This document shows, piece by piece, positions 27,867 through 36,493 of a stretch of 64,000 nucleotides of DNA; the stretch's first letter is position 1, and the number at the start of each line of letters is the position of its first letter. Origin of the DNA: Sphingobium arseniciresistens (lineage in GTDB: Bacteria; Pseudomonadota; Alphaproteobacteria; Sphingomonadales; Sphingomonadaceae); NCBI GenBank assembly GCA_029167225.1, contig JARFNK010000025.1, forward strand, positions 18,720 to 82,719, written 5' to 3'. The translations under genes and the position numbers were made by a program. Below the pieces are notes generated by a model, which was given only the letters and a program-made list of their open reading frames with translations, was not told where the DNA came from and made no database searches.

Positions 27867-27911
27867 GGCAGGCAGCTTTCGATGGATGGAGCGAGGAAAC
27901 TGTCCCCCATG

Positions 27912-28496
27912 TCAGTTCCTCGCCCGGTTTGCGGATGGGCGCGTGGGAGCACCCACGATCCCGGTGAACTTCGACATGCCGCGTACGCCGACTGCGGGTT
28001 TCACACCTGTCAGCATCTTGGCGGCCAAATAGAGATTTCGCGCCAGATTGGGCGCATGATCGGTGCCGATCGCTATTGGGATGATGCGCCCCTGGTCGGC
28101 GATCGGCCGAACCCAGGCGACCGGATGACCGACCCAGGGCAGACCGAGCCGCCCGGAACGCACCATCGCTTCCTGTGCGCCGATCGTGCGGACCTGCCAG
28201 CGGTAGCTGACTCCGAGCGCGCCGAGCCTGGTCCAGAGATCCGCGCAGGGAATGCAGCCGGGCGCCGTGCTCATCTCGATGATGAGGGTGGGAGCCTGAC
28301 CTTTGAGCGTCTCGGCAAAATCAGGCGGCCAATCGCGCGTGACCGGCACACGGGCAAGCCATTCGCGCATCTCGCTTTGGCTGGCAACCGGGTGAATTGC
28401 CGCGCGCATTGCTTGCTCACGGGTTGGGGCCTGCGCGTTGGCGGGCACGCTCACCACATTCAGGGAAGTAAGCGCCAGAACGGTGAGGGAGCGCAT
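27912..28496 (-). CDS. Thioredoxin-fold conjugation protein (TrbB-like)
   Basis: A 194-residue exported protein with a signal peptide (about 1-22, ending NAQA). A CxxC pair (GCIPCADLW) after a beta strand (PTLIIEMSTAPG) indicates a thioredoxin-fold thiol oxidoreductase or isomerase. It sits between traF and traH, the place occupied by trbB in F, whose product supports disulfide formation in Tra proteins. The start is GTGATG: the ATG at 28496 overlaps the traF stop by one base, while the preceding GTG would overlap by four. Confidence 0.7.
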   Translation of the reverse strand: MRSLTVLALTSLNVVSVPANAQAPTREQAMRAAIHPVASQSEMREWLARVPVTRDWPPDFAETLKGQAPTLIIEMSTAPGCIPCADLWTRLGALGVSYRWQVRTIGAQEAMVRSGRLGLPWVGHPVAWVRPIADQGRIIPIAIGTDHAPNLARNLYLAAKMLTGVKPAVGVRGMSKFTGIVGAPTRPSANRARN

Positions 28497-29374
28497 CACG
28501 GCCGCGGCTCCGCACGAACATCAACCAGGTCGCCGCCCAATGCACGGGGATCGGTAGCCGAGACCGGCCCATTGGCGAGGGCGTCGAAGAATCCGTCTTC
28601 CTCGCCAGCGCCGGTCATGAACTGCTCGGGGCGGATGTCTCCGGCGAGCAGCCGCACCGCCTGATAGGCCATCTGGATGAGGTTCGGGTACGCCTCGACT
28701 CCGCTGGCGATCACCATGCGCTGCTGGCTGTTCCGGCGAATGATCATCGTGGTTGGCGTCACCTCGACCCCGAACCGCTGCGCCAGCTCGGGCTTGCGAT
28801 CGATATCCTGCAAGGATACCTGCCAGCCCATCTCCTCCTGGAAACGCTGGACAATCGGCCATTGGACGCGGCAATATCCGCAGGTCGAGCGCGAGAACAT
28901 GACGAGCGCGAACTCGTTGGCGCGGGAGCGCAGATATTGGCGACGGACCTGGTCCTTTTGCGCCGATAGTTGGTCGCGCGCATCGCCGACCATGGGATTG
29001 GCTGACTTGGCGTTGAGTTCTGGATGCTGGAGCATGGCGATCTGGGTGACACCGGCAAAGGCGCGGGCCTTACGCCGGGCGAAGTCCTGCAACCGCCAGA
29101 AGTCGGCGACCGCATCGATGGTGAGCACGGTCGCGGCATAATCGCGCTGCTGCTCGATCAGCTTTCGAATCTTCGGCGGCGTCCATGTCGCCAGCTCCGC
29201 CATCGGGGGGATGGCCGGCTTGACCAGCGCGTCGGAATCGTCGGGTTCCTCGGCGGGCTTGGGCGGCGTCTGATACCACCAATAGCCGGTGCGGCGCTCG
29301 TCGCGCTGCTGCGCTTGCGCGGCGGGAGCCGAGACCATGGCGATCGCGGCGAGGCTGAGCGCGAACCGCTTCAC
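28496..29374 (-). CDS. traF: Conjugal transfer protein TraF (thioredoxin-like)
   Basis: A 292-residue exported protein with a signal peptide (1-21, ending AQAQQ). The family opening GYWWYQTPPKP is present, then a helical middle and a thioredoxin-like C-terminal domain with an intact CxxC (STCGYCRVQ). F TraF lacks the CxxC, so this version may be an active oxidoreductase. The GTG start overlaps the stop of the S26 peptidase gene (GTGA). It serves F-type pilus assembly in the periplasm. Confidence 0.85.
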   Translation of the reverse strand: MKRFALSLAAIAMVSAPAAQAQQRDERRTGYWWYQTPPKPAEEPDDSDALVKPAIPPMAELATWTPPKIRKLIEQQRDYAATVLTIDAVADFWRLQDFARRKARAFAGVTQIAMLQHPELNAKSANPMVGDARDQLSAQKDQVRRQYLRSRANEFALVMFSRSTCGYCRVQWPIVQRFQEEMGWQVSLQDIDRKPELAQRFGVEVTPTTMIIRRNSQQRMVIASGVEAYPNLIQMAYQAVRLLAGDIRPEQFMTGAGEEDGFFDALANGPVSATDPRALGGDLVDVRAEPRP

Positions 29375-29967
29375 AGCAGCTTCTCCATCCGGCGCAGGCG
29401 ATCGATCTCGACCGGGCCATAATAGCGGCTGTCGAACCCGCTGACATGCGAGGAGCCGACGAAGATGGTGCCGGGCAGGATCTGCCCATTATCGGGCTGC
29501 CAGTGATCCAATTCCTGCCCATTGTGACCATAGGGCTTGCTCACGCCCAGCAGGTGCTCGTTGCAATAATACCAGCCATCCCATTTACCGGGCGTCATCG
29601 AGGGTTTCTCGATCATCGAGATGCGGTCGCCCGGCAGGCAGAGTGCATATTTGGTGACGATCACCGGCTTGGGACCGGCGAGCGGGTGCGACAGGGTGAA
29701 CGAGACGAGATCGCCGCGCGCGATCGGCCCCGCCGCTTTGCGGATCAGATAAGCCTCAACCGAAGGACTCATGACGATCGTCACCTGGGGCAACGCCCAG
29801 AACGTCAAAAGCCCGATGGGCAGGACGATGCCAAAGGCCTTCCAAAGCTGTTCCGGGCGCGGTGGCTGGCCAAGTCCCGAACTGCCAAGCGCTACCGCTG
29901 CCTTGAGCGGTAGTATCTTGAGCTCGGCCCATCCGGCTTTAGCGGCCCTGTAGGCGAGCCTGAGCAT
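29371..29967 (-). CDS. S26 family signal peptidase (conjugative TraF/TrhF type)
   Basis: A 198-residue protein with one N-terminal membrane segment (GIVLPIGLLTFWALPQV) and an S26 peptidase domain. The catalytic Ser is in MSPSVE, the catalytic Lys in KYALCLPGD, and the final box reads GFDSRYYGPV. Relatives in conjugation systems process pilins; RP4 TraF also cyclises its pilin. The substrate here is probably the TraA-like pilin encoded in the same operon. AGGAGGTG precedes ATG 29967, which overlaps the trbC end by 29 bases. Confidence 0.82.
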   Translation of the reverse strand: MLRLAYRAAKAGWAELKILPLKAAVALGSSGLGQPPRPEQLWKAFGIVLPIGLLTFWALPQVTIVMSPSVEAYLIRKAAGPIARGDLVSFTLSHPLAGPKPVIVTKYALCLPGDRISMIEKPSMTPGKWDGWYYCNEHLLGVSKPYGHNGQELDHWQPDNGQILPGTIFVGSSHVSGFDSRYYGPVEIDRLRRMEKLL

Positions 29968-30817
29968 CGCGCACCTCCTTTTTGCCGCCGAGGCGGGCAT
30001 ATTCTTCGAGCAATCCGGAAAGCGCCGCGTCGCCATAGACGATGTGCGCGGCGCGCGGGCTGTCATCCTCCCGCTCGCAATAGGGCAGCGCCGGATCGCC
30101 CGGCACCATCGCGAGCGCGGGGACGCGGGCGACGCCGTGCTGGCGGAAGATGAGCGGATCGACGATCAACTGCACATCGCGCATCGGGCAGGCCGGGCCC
30201 TCGCAGCCAGGATCGAGCCGCAGGATCTCGGCCGAGAGCTTGGCCATGGGCGCAACCTTGGTCAGACCGCCCGGCATGCCCCGGAAGGCGAGGATGCCGC
30301 GCGCCTTCTCGAGCTGCGCGGCATAGGTGCGCAGCGTCGTCACCGGCATCGAGGACGAAACGAACAGCACCGGCACCCAGCCTTTCGCGGACACGGGCTT
30401 CGTCACCCCGGCGACGGCGTCCATGTCGGGCGCTTCCAGTCCCAGAGCCTGGCCGAGCCGCCGCGCCATCGCTTCGCGCTCGGTCGCCATCGCGTCCTTG
30501 CCCTGGTCGAGCGCGGTGCGAGCGCGCGTATCCATCTCTGTATCTTGAACGCGGCCGCGCAGACCGTGGAACGCGCGGCGGCGCAATTCTTCCGATGGGG
30601 TTGGAAGCGCGGTCGGCCCGCTGGTCTCCGCCTCCTTCTTCCGCGCAGCCGATGCGCGTTCGAGCCTTTCGAACGCAGCATCGCCCTCGGCGGCAGCGCG
30701 ATCGCGTGCGTTGTCCGGACGCGGACTGTCCTGCGCCAAAGCGGACGCGGAGGCCAGCATCGCGAGTACGGCGGCCAGACGGCGCGCGCTACTTCTCGAT
30801 AACCCGCATATAGGCAT
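29939..30817 (-). CDS. trbC: Conjugal transfer pilus assembly protein TrbC
   Basis: A 292-residue exported protein with a signal peptide (1-29, ending ALAQD). The N-terminal part is charged and helical. The C-terminal domain (VPVLFVSSSMPVTTLRTYA, PMRDVQLIVDPLIFRQHGV, VPALAMV) is the thioredoxin-like TrbC/TraW-type domain, with SSSM in place of a CxxC. In F-type systems TrbC works with TraW in pilus assembly at the outer membrane. The start overlaps the end of the preceding traN-like gene by 29 bases. Confidence 0.85.
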   Translation of the reverse strand: MPICGLSRSSARRLAAVLAMLASASALAQDSPRPDNARDRAAAEGDAAFERLERASAARKKEAETSGPTALPTPSEELRRRAFHGLRGRVQDTEMDTRARTALDQGKDAMATEREAMARRLGQALGLEAPDMDAVAGVTKPVSAKGWVPVLFVSSSMPVTTLRTYAAQLEKARGILAFRGMPGGLTKVAPMAKLSAEILRLDPGCEGPACPMRDVQLIVDPLIFRQHGVARVPALAMVPGDPALPYCEREDDSPRAAHIVYGDAALSGLLEEYARLGGKKEVRDAQARLQGR

Positions 30818-31883
30818 CGATCTTGTCCTTCATGTCGATCTGGATGTGGTCTTGCGCGCGGGCCTCGATCTCGGAGTAATATTCGGAAAGGTCCATTTTG
30901 GAGAAATCCAGCGCCTGGAACTCTTCCGGCGTGAAGCCGCGGCAATAGGGCTGCTTGGGCGTGCCCCAGCCAAGTCCGTTGAAGCTCTTGAGCTGCGGGC
31001 GGCCCTGTTCCTGGATGATGCGGCCGAGCTTGGTATTGAAACAGCAATGGCCGCGCGCCTTCTGGACGCAGATGCCGAGGATCTTCGAGCTGCAATAGCT
31101 GCCGACCTCGTGGCACATCCCCGAGCCGCGCAGCATGCCGACTTCCATGTCCTGCTGGTCACAGCCCGAGAGCAGGAAATCCATCATGAAGTTGATGGCG
31201 AGGCTGATCGCGATCGAGGTCGGATCGATGCCGACGATGATCGCGTTGGCGCCCGCGCTCGCGGCCTGTCCGGCGGTGGCGCCGGCCTTGAACGCGGTGA
31301 ACGCCGCCTTCATGCCGGTGAACACGCCCTTGGCGACGGCGATCTTGGTGCCGATCGACGAGATCGAGCCGCCCATGCCGTCCTTGACGATCTTCCCCTT
31401 GTCCTTGCAGCAATTGGAGAAGGTGGTGCGAAGCCCCGCCGGGCGGCAGCGCGCCGCGCGCCCGGAGAATATCTCGATATTGCCGAGGCACGCGCCATCG
31501 GCATCGACCGCGCCATCGGCCGGAACGCCCGGATCGTCGGGCACCGGCTCATCCTCGATCGGAGTGATGGTGAGATCTGCGCACTGGTTGGGCGAACAGG
31601 CGGGGCCGCCATCCTGCGGCAGGCAGGCGAACTGCTCGCCCAGCGGACAGCTATAGGCGCCGTCCTGTTGCTGGACGCACGAGACCTTCTGCAGGGGACA
31701 TTGATGTTGCCCTAGCGAGGTGATCTCGCAGGCCGCCGTCTCGCCGGGATCGTCGGCATCGCCATTGCCGTTGAGGTCCGCCGCGCAAATCTGCGTGGTC
31801 TGCGCCAGCGCGGGCGCGGCGGGCATCACCATGGCCAGGGCCGCGAAGAGCGCGGCTATGAAGGGTATGAAGGTTCGGCGCAT
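30789..31883 (-). CDS. traN: TraN-like protein, C-terminal type (second TraN gene)
   Basis: A 364-residue exported protein with its own signal peptide (1-29, ending ALAQT). Residues about 120-364 are Cys-rich and match the conserved C-terminal part of TraN, including FSNCCKDKGKIV, HCCFNTKLGRIIQEQGRPQL, GWGTPKQPYCRGFTPEEF and the final DFSKMDLSEYY. It starts on the stop of the upstream TraN-like gene (TGATG). Together the two genes appear to cover what is one outer-membrane adhesin in F. Because each has a complete signal peptide this looks like a stable division or duplication rather than a recent frameshift. Confidence 0.82.
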   Translation of the reverse strand: MRRTFIPFIAALFAALAMVMPAAPALAQTTQICAADLNGNGDADDPGETAACEITSLGQHQCPLQKVSCVQQQDGAYSCPLGEQFACLPQDGGPACSPNQCADLTITPIEDEPVPDDPGVPADGAVDADGACLGNIEIFSGRAARCRPAGLRTTFSNCCKDKGKIVKDGMGGSISSIGTKIAVAKGVFTGMKAAFTAFKAGATAGQAASAGANAIIVGIDPTSIAISLAINFMMDFLLSGCDQQDMEVGMLRGSGMCHEVGSYCSSKILGICVQKARGHCCFNTKLGRIIQEQGRPQLKSFNGLGWGTPKQPYCRGFTPEEFQALDFSKMDLSEYYSEIEARAQDHIQIDMKDKIDAYMRVIEK

Positions 31884-33829
31884 CAGCGGGACTCCGAGGT
31901 GCAGATCATGTCCGCGCCGCCGAGCCGCACCGTCTGCATCATGACGATCGCCTCGGGAAAATCGTCGAGGCAGCCGCAGTCCGAGACCTGCTCCTCGCCA
32001 TCGCCCACCGGGCAGACGTCGGCGCTGGCGCTGGAACGGGTGCAGGCATGATAGAAAGTGTCCCAGCCTGTGGGCGCGTTCTGGCGCGCGCCGACTACGC
32101 CGTCGGGCGCGACCCCGGTGTTGGCCTTGGGCGCGCGGGTCTTGCAGATCGGCTCGCAAGCCGCGACCGAGCCGCGATCGGGCAGCGAAAACGCGCGGGA
32201 CGAGGTGGCATAGCCGCCATCTTTGGTCAGGACCCGGTCGGCCAGCAGCGTCTCGGTCGAATGGTCGATGATATAGGCACCGCGGCTGAGATCGGGCTGC
32301 GGCAGCACGCCGGTGTCGATGGTGCAGCGATAGCGCCGGTCGCGCTCGAACCAGGCACGCACGAGGCTCAGCGAACAGGCGCCGCTCTCGAACAGCCGGG
32401 TCTGCGGCAGCGGCGTCAGGCCGGTGCCGACGCCATTGCGGAAAGTCTGGACGCCGTCGACAGTCTCATCGTGAAGCTGGCAATTGGCGTCGGCGGCATA
32501 GCCGGCGCACATATCGATAAGCCGTTCGGTCGGATTGCAACTCAGATCGAGCGTAGCATCGATCCGCGCCGACACCTCGCCTTCGCCGCCGACCGCGACC
32601 CGCACCCAGATCTCGTGCGCGCCTTTGGTGAGGTAGGGCTTCAGGTCGAGATTAGGATAGGCATACCAGGTCCGGCCACGCTCGCATTTGCCCGGCGGCA
32701 GGCCGGCTCCGGTCCAACTGCCCGGATCGGCATGGACGAGCACGCCATCAACGCGGACCTGCACCCAGTCGTCGAACAGGATCTGCGAGAGCCGCGCCGA
32801 GACGAGGCGATCGGGATCGCCCACATCAAGCGTCATCCGGAAATCATGGATGCGGCAGCTTCCGCCGCTCAGGCTGTCGTCGCGCGGCGATCCCAGCAGG
32901 AACGCGCGGGTCTCGGGCGTATCGGCATAGGTCGCATAGCCGCCCGATGTCCGCGCGATGATGCCGTCGGCTGTCACGGCCTCGAGCTTCACCTCGCGCC
33001 GGATCGTACAGGCGCGAATCTGCTCGGCCTTGCCCATGCCGGCGGGCGAGCCCTTCAATGCCTGGAACACGCTGTTGCCGGCCGCGACCGACGCGGCATC
33101 GCCCTGGATCTGGGCGGGATTGGCGCGATAGACTGTCTGGGCGAGCGAGGGATTGGGAGCGCAGGCGGTGGACTGTGCGCCGGTATAGCGGATGATCGGC
33201 CCGTCGATCGCCGCCTGGGCGACGCCGATGCGCGGGTCGGCGCTGGTGAGCGCGCCCACCACACCGCCGCCGATGTCCTTGAGGGTCGCGGCCATATTGC
33301 CCCAGACGAGGTTGCTGCCGCAGCTATTGTTGACGCAGTAGCAGCCCGCGAGCGCGGTCAGGTCGACTTGCGCGAGCTTGAGATCGCCTGCGGCGGAGAC
33401 GTCCCATCTGTAGCTGCGGCACTGGTTCCAGGTGCCGGGCTGGCAGGCGATCACGCCATTGGCGCAGATGCCCGACACCGGCATCGGCAGGGTCAGCGTC
33501 TGGTCGAAGGCGCCATTGAGATCCTTGTCGCGCGAGATGCGCAAGGCCGTGATGTCGCCGGTCGATCCGGGCTGGGCGAGGATTTCGAGCAGGGTCGCGG
33601 TGGTCTGGCAGGCGAGGCTCGGATTGAAGCTCTTCGTCCCGTCGATGGTGGTGATCGCCTCGCCGGCAAGGCCCGGCGTCAGATAGTTTTGCTGGATCGC
33701 CTCGCTGTCGGCGCTCTTCTCGCGCGCGGCCTCGGCGGTGGTGCGGGCGCGTTCCTCCATGGTCTGCGCCTGCGCGGCGATCGGCAGCGCAAGCGAAGTT
33801 GCCAGCAGAAGGAGGCCTCGCCAGGTCAT
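31883..33829 (-). CDS. traN: TraN-like mating-pair stabilisation protein, large type
   Basis: A 648-residue exported protein with a signal peptide (1-21, ending AAQAQ). It is Cys-rich throughout, with CYCVNNSCG, CRIHDF, CSLSLVRAWFERDRRYRC and a C-terminal DCGCLDDFPEAI that recall TraN. TraN is the outer-membrane protein that recognises the recipient surface. The final block with CCFNT seen in full-length TraN is absent here and is found in the next gene. It overlaps the preceding small gene by four bases (ATGA) and the second TraN gene by one base. Confidence 0.78.
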   Translation of the reverse strand: MTWRGLLLLATSLALPIAAQAQTMEERARTTAEAAREKSADSEAIQQNYLTPGLAGEAITTIDGTKSFNPSLACQTTATLLEILAQPGSTGDITALRISRDKDLNGAFDQTLTLPMPVSGICANGVIACQPGTWNQCRSYRWDVSAAGDLKLAQVDLTALAGCYCVNNSCGSNLVWGNMAATLKDIGGGVVGALTSADPRIGVAQAAIDGPIIRYTGAQSTACAPNPSLAQTVYRANPAQIQGDAASVAAGNSVFQALKGSPAGMGKAEQIRACTIRREVKLEAVTADGIIARTSGGYATYADTPETRAFLLGSPRDDSLSGGSCRIHDFRMTLDVGDPDRLVSARLSQILFDDWVQVRVDGVLVHADPGSWTGAGLPPGKCERGRTWYAYPNLDLKPYLTKGAHEIWVRVAVGGEGEVSARIDATLDLSCNPTERLIDMCAGYAADANCQLHDETVDGVQTFRNGVGTGLTPLPQTRLFESGACSLSLVRAWFERDRRYRCTIDTGVLPQPDLSRGAYIIDHSTETLLADRVLTKDGGYATSSRAFSLPDRGSVAACEPICKTRAPKANTGVAPDGVVGARQNAPTGWDTFYHACTRSSASADVCPVGDGEEQVSDCGCLDDFPEAIVMMQTVRLGGADMICTSESR

Positions 33830-34155
33830 GATGGCCTCGCCTTCGTGCTGCGCGAACCATAGGCGAAGCGGAACACGTCTCCCGCCCGGAACGCGGTGGA
33901 TCCGGGCGAGAGTAGCTGAAAGACTGCCTGGCCTTCAAAAATAGTCAGCGCGGCCGAAACCGGAAGCGCGGCGGTTGGGGGCGTCGCCGGCTTCGCTGGG
34001 GTACATTCGGCCGCGCTGACCAAGGGTGGAGTGGCGGCGGCAGGGGGAACCGCCACCACTCGCGCCGCGCGCCCAACCACGGTGGGGAGCAATCCGTGAC
34101 GAGCGGACCGGCCGCCCGCGCGGGACGCGCGGTTTGGGGGAAGCGATCTGCTCAT
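33826..34155 (-). CDS. Hypothetical small protein in the transfer operon
   Basis: A 109-residue protein with overlapping ATGA junctions on both sides (traU upstream, traN downstream), which is the main reason to accept it. It has a basic, Arg-rich N-terminus, an Ala/Pro-rich hydrophobic middle (ARVVAVPPAAATPPL), and a short beta-like C-terminal part (LTIFEGQAVFQLLSPGSTAFRAGDVFRF). It may be exported or membrane-anchored. No family recognised. Confidence 0.6.
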   Translation of the reverse strand: MSRSLPPNRASRAGGRSARHGLLPTVVGRAARVVAVPPAAATPPLVSAAECTPAKPATPPTAALPVSAALTIFEGQAVFQLLSPGSTAFRAGDVFRFAYGSRSTKARPS

Positions 34156-35168
34156 GGCGTGGAGACCCCCGCGCAGCAGATCGCTTTTTCGAAGAGCATG
34201 AACTGGGCATTGTCTTTGCCGGGGGCATGTTTGCCGCTGGTCCACAGCGCGCCCGGACGCCCGATATTGACGCATTTGCCGCCCTTGACGGGCTCCATGA
34301 TCTGGAGCTTGTAGCGGCTCTTGGTCCAGATCGGCTGCGCCTTGAGCGAGCAGCCATCCTCGGAATGGATGGTGAGCAAGCCCAGGCGCCCCATCATGAA
34401 GGTGGTGCGCGCGGCAAGGCCGGCCCAGGCCTCGACCCGGTCACCCATATGGATGTCGCCGGCGATTGGATAGGTCGCGCCCCAGCTTCCCATGCACCAG
34501 AAAAGCGGGTCGATCGTCTTGCCGGCGGCGGCCGCCGCGCTGTCGGCCATGCACGCGAGACCGGCGGCGGGGTTGCCGAACAGGATGCCCTCGGGCTGGA
34601 TGATCGCGCCCAATGTGCCCGACTGCCAGGTCGGCAGCACCTCGGTGATCATCGCCACGTCGAACCCTTCATCCTCGATGCAGGGCAGGTCGGTGAACAT
34701 GTCGAGCATCTTCCAGACCGGCGAGATGTAGTAATGCGCCTGCGCGAACAATTTGGTCGTGTTGGTGCCGTCCGAGATCGACGACTGGCTACCCTGGAGC
34801 TTGCCGCCGGTCGGCAGCAAATCGACGCCCAGCGCCATCATGCAGCCCGGCTCGGTCACGACGTCGACCATGCGGTTGGGCGACCAGAAGCTGACCTTGA
34901 CCCCGAACCAGAAGGTCGCGCCCTTGCGGCAGGCGCATAAGGGTTTGGAGGCCGATTGTGCGTCGAGCGCCTTGTCGAGCTTGTCGAAGCTGCCGACCCG
35001 CACGCCGCCGATGGTGATCGGGAAGATGCAGTTCCAGCGGACCTTGGTGATCGGATTGAAGATCGTGCCCGCCTCGCACTTCGAGGCATGGGCCGGGGCC
35101 GCTGGCATGAGCAGCGCCAGCGCGAGCGCCGCAGCTCCGGCGCGCAGCGCGGATGCGATACGGGTCAT
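34152..35168 (-). CDS. traU: Conjugal transfer protein TraU
   Basis: A 338-residue exported protein with a signal peptide (1-28, ending AHAS). It is Cys-rich and strongly conserved: FNPITKVRWNCIFPITIGG, CACRKGATFWFGVKVSFWSP, CIEDEGFDV, FWCMGSWGATYPIAGD and a C-terminal KAICCAG. TraU is a periplasmic component needed for DNA transfer in F. The start overlaps the traW stop (ATGA). Confidence 0.92.
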   Translation of the reverse strand: MTRIASALRAGAAALALALLMPAAPAHASKCEAGTIFNPITKVRWNCIFPITIGGVRVGSFDKLDKALDAQSASKPLCACRKGATFWFGVKVSFWSPNRMVDVVTEPGCMMALGVDLLPTGGKLQGSQSSISDGTNTTKLFAQAHYYISPVWKMLDMFTDLPCIEDEGFDVAMITEVLPTWQSGTLGAIIQPEGILFGNPAAGLACMADSAAAAAGKTIDPLFWCMGSWGATYPIAGDIHMGDRVEAWAGLAARTTFMMGRLGLLTIHSEDGCSLKAQPIWTKSRYKLQIMEPVKGGKCVNIGRPGALWTSGKHAPGKDNAQFMLFEKAICCAGVSTP

Positions 35169-35842
35169 GGCCGTTTCTCCTGGGGAAGACCTTGGCCTCC
35201 CTTGCGCTCCAGATGGACTTCGGTGAGTTCGAGGCGTTGGCCGGCCTGGCGGACGATGACGGGGGCGACGGTGAGGCCGAGCCGGTCCTTGACCCGCTCC
35301 TCGAGGATGAACAGCGCGCGGCCGTGGCGTTCGCCGAGTGACAGCGCATCATCCTGACTGTCGCCGCTGCCGGTCAGAAGGATCCAGTCGGTGAACGCGG
35401 CCGTCTTCAGCGCCCAGCCAAGATCACGCGGATGGACGATGACGAGGCGCTGCGGCAGCGACACATAGGTCAGCGGGTTGAAGGTGAAGCCTTTAGGATA
35501 GAGGATCTTCCCGTCCGGCAGCCGGATTTCCTGATCGAGCGTGTAGAAGGGAACGACGCTGCGCACGCGGTCCGCCTTGGCGGTGCCGAGCATGGCGCCC
35601 TTGAGCGCGCTCCACCCCGAGCGCGGGCCGAAGCGCGGCGCAATGCTTGCTGGCTGGCGCGCCACAGCCGCCTCGATCTCGGCCATCGCGTCGGGCTCGG
35701 CGATCGGCCAGGTCCGGCCGACATTGGATGTCTCGGCTTGCGCTGATCCGGCGAGGATCAGGGCACCGACGATCATCGCGCCGATCAGCGCGGACTGGAT
35801 CGCGACAACGTGCCAGCCTTGGGGAAAGCCATTATCGTCCAC
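35165..35842 (-). CDS. traW: Conjugal transfer protein TraW
   Basis: A 225-residue exported protein. The opening hydrophobic segment (IGAMIVGALILAGSAQAE) is a signal peptide, and GRTWPIAEPDAMAEIE follows, as in TraW. The C-terminal part (FYTLDQEIRLPDGKILYPKGFTFNPL, LPQRLVIVHPRDLGW, DWILLTGS) is the conserved TraW domain. The GTG at 35842 is chosen because GGAGGG precedes it and it overlaps the upstream small gene by 11 bases. It acts with TrbC in pilus assembly. Confidence 0.88.
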   Translation of the reverse strand: MDDNGFPQGWHVVAIQSALIGAMIVGALILAGSAQAETSNVGRTWPIAEPDAMAEIEAAVARQPASIAPRFGPRSGWSALKGAMLGTAKADRVRSVVPFYTLDQEIRLPDGKILYPKGFTFNPLTYVSLPQRLVIVHPRDLGWALKTAAFTDWILLTGSGDSQDDALSLGERHGRALFILEERVKDRLGLTVAPVIVRQAGQRLELTEVHLERKGGQGLPQEKRP

Positions 35843-36068
35843 GGCGGCGTTCCCTCCAGTTTGGCGGCGGGTTGCGGCTCTCGCCCCAGACGGCGCAGCA
35901 AAGACCGGTCGTGCCGACGAGCAGTGCGAGCCAGATGAGCGGGCGCGTGCCATCGAGGTCGGCGCCGGACCAGATCAGCAGGAAGGCCTGGACCAGCAGG
36001 ATCAGATGCGTGCCGACCAGCAGGCGGATCGACGACTGGCAGGGCGCGGCGGAGAAGATGCCGTTCAT
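35832..36068 (-). CDS. Hypothetical two-segment membrane protein
   Basis: A 78-residue protein with two hydrophobic segments at about 17-34 (LVGTHLILLVQAFLLIW) and 42-60 (PLIWLALLVGTTGLCCAVW), then a basic tail. It is accepted because its ATG overlaps the stop of the upstream gene (ATGA) and its end overlaps traW. It occupies part of the place where F carries trbI but shows no clear similarity to it. Confidence 0.6.
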   Translation of the reverse strand: MNGIFSAAPCQSSIRLLVGTHLILLVQAFLLIWSGADLDGTRPLIWLALLVGTTGLCCAVWGESRNPPPNWRERRRGR

Positions 36069-36493
36069 CGCCGCCTCCGCATGGGAAGCATGGCGCAGCG
36101 CGACCGGTGCGAGAGGAGCCAGTTCGTGACCTTCGGCCCGAACGTCGCCAAGGCGAGCACGAACGGACCGCCGGTGATCCCGGCGACAGCGACCACCCCG
36201 GCAATGAATTCGAACCTGGCGAACTCGGTTACGCCAGCGCGCACGAGGCCGACATAGGCGGCCGCACCGATCAGCGGTCCGGCCAGGGTCAGCATGATCC
36301 TGTCCTGCCGCCATGAGGCGCGGTCCATGTTCAGGATGTAGTCGGACACATCGCGCGCCCTTGCCAGCATCCGGACTCGGTTGACCAACGTGCGGTTGGC
36401 CCGAACCAGATACTCGTGCAGGCTTTCGTCGGGCTCACGCGGGACCTCGGTCAGATGCGCGTCCGAATTATAGGTGAAGGGCTCCTGGCTCAT
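36065..36493 (-). CDS. Hypothetical membrane protein in the transfer operon
   Basis: A 142-residue protein. An N-terminal soluble helix (PDESLHEYLVRANRTLVNRVRML) is followed by two membrane segments (LTLAGPLIGAAAYVGLVRAG and FIAGVVAVAGITGGPFVLALA) and a basic tail. AGGAGGAAATC precedes the ATG and the gene overlaps both neighbours by four bases. Its layout resembles the upstream 108-residue protein (soluble helix then two membrane segments), so the two may be diverged copies or partners. Confidence 0.62.
   Translation of the reverse strand: MSQEPFTYNSDAHLTEVPREPDESLHEYLVRANRTLVNRVRMLARARDVSDYILNMDRASWRQDRIMLTLAGPLIGAAAYVGLVRAGVTEFARFEFIAGVVAVAGITGGPFVLALATFGPKVTNWLLSHRSRCAMLPMRRRR

Noticed and set aside
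27189-28664. 491-codon plus-strand frame opposite traF/traH genes
   Set aside because: A composition shadow of GC-rich minus-strand genes with clear Tra homology.
32048-33862. 604-codon plus-strand frame opposite the large traN gene
   Set aside because: Antisense shadow; the minus strand has a signal peptide, Cys pattern and coupling to neighbours.
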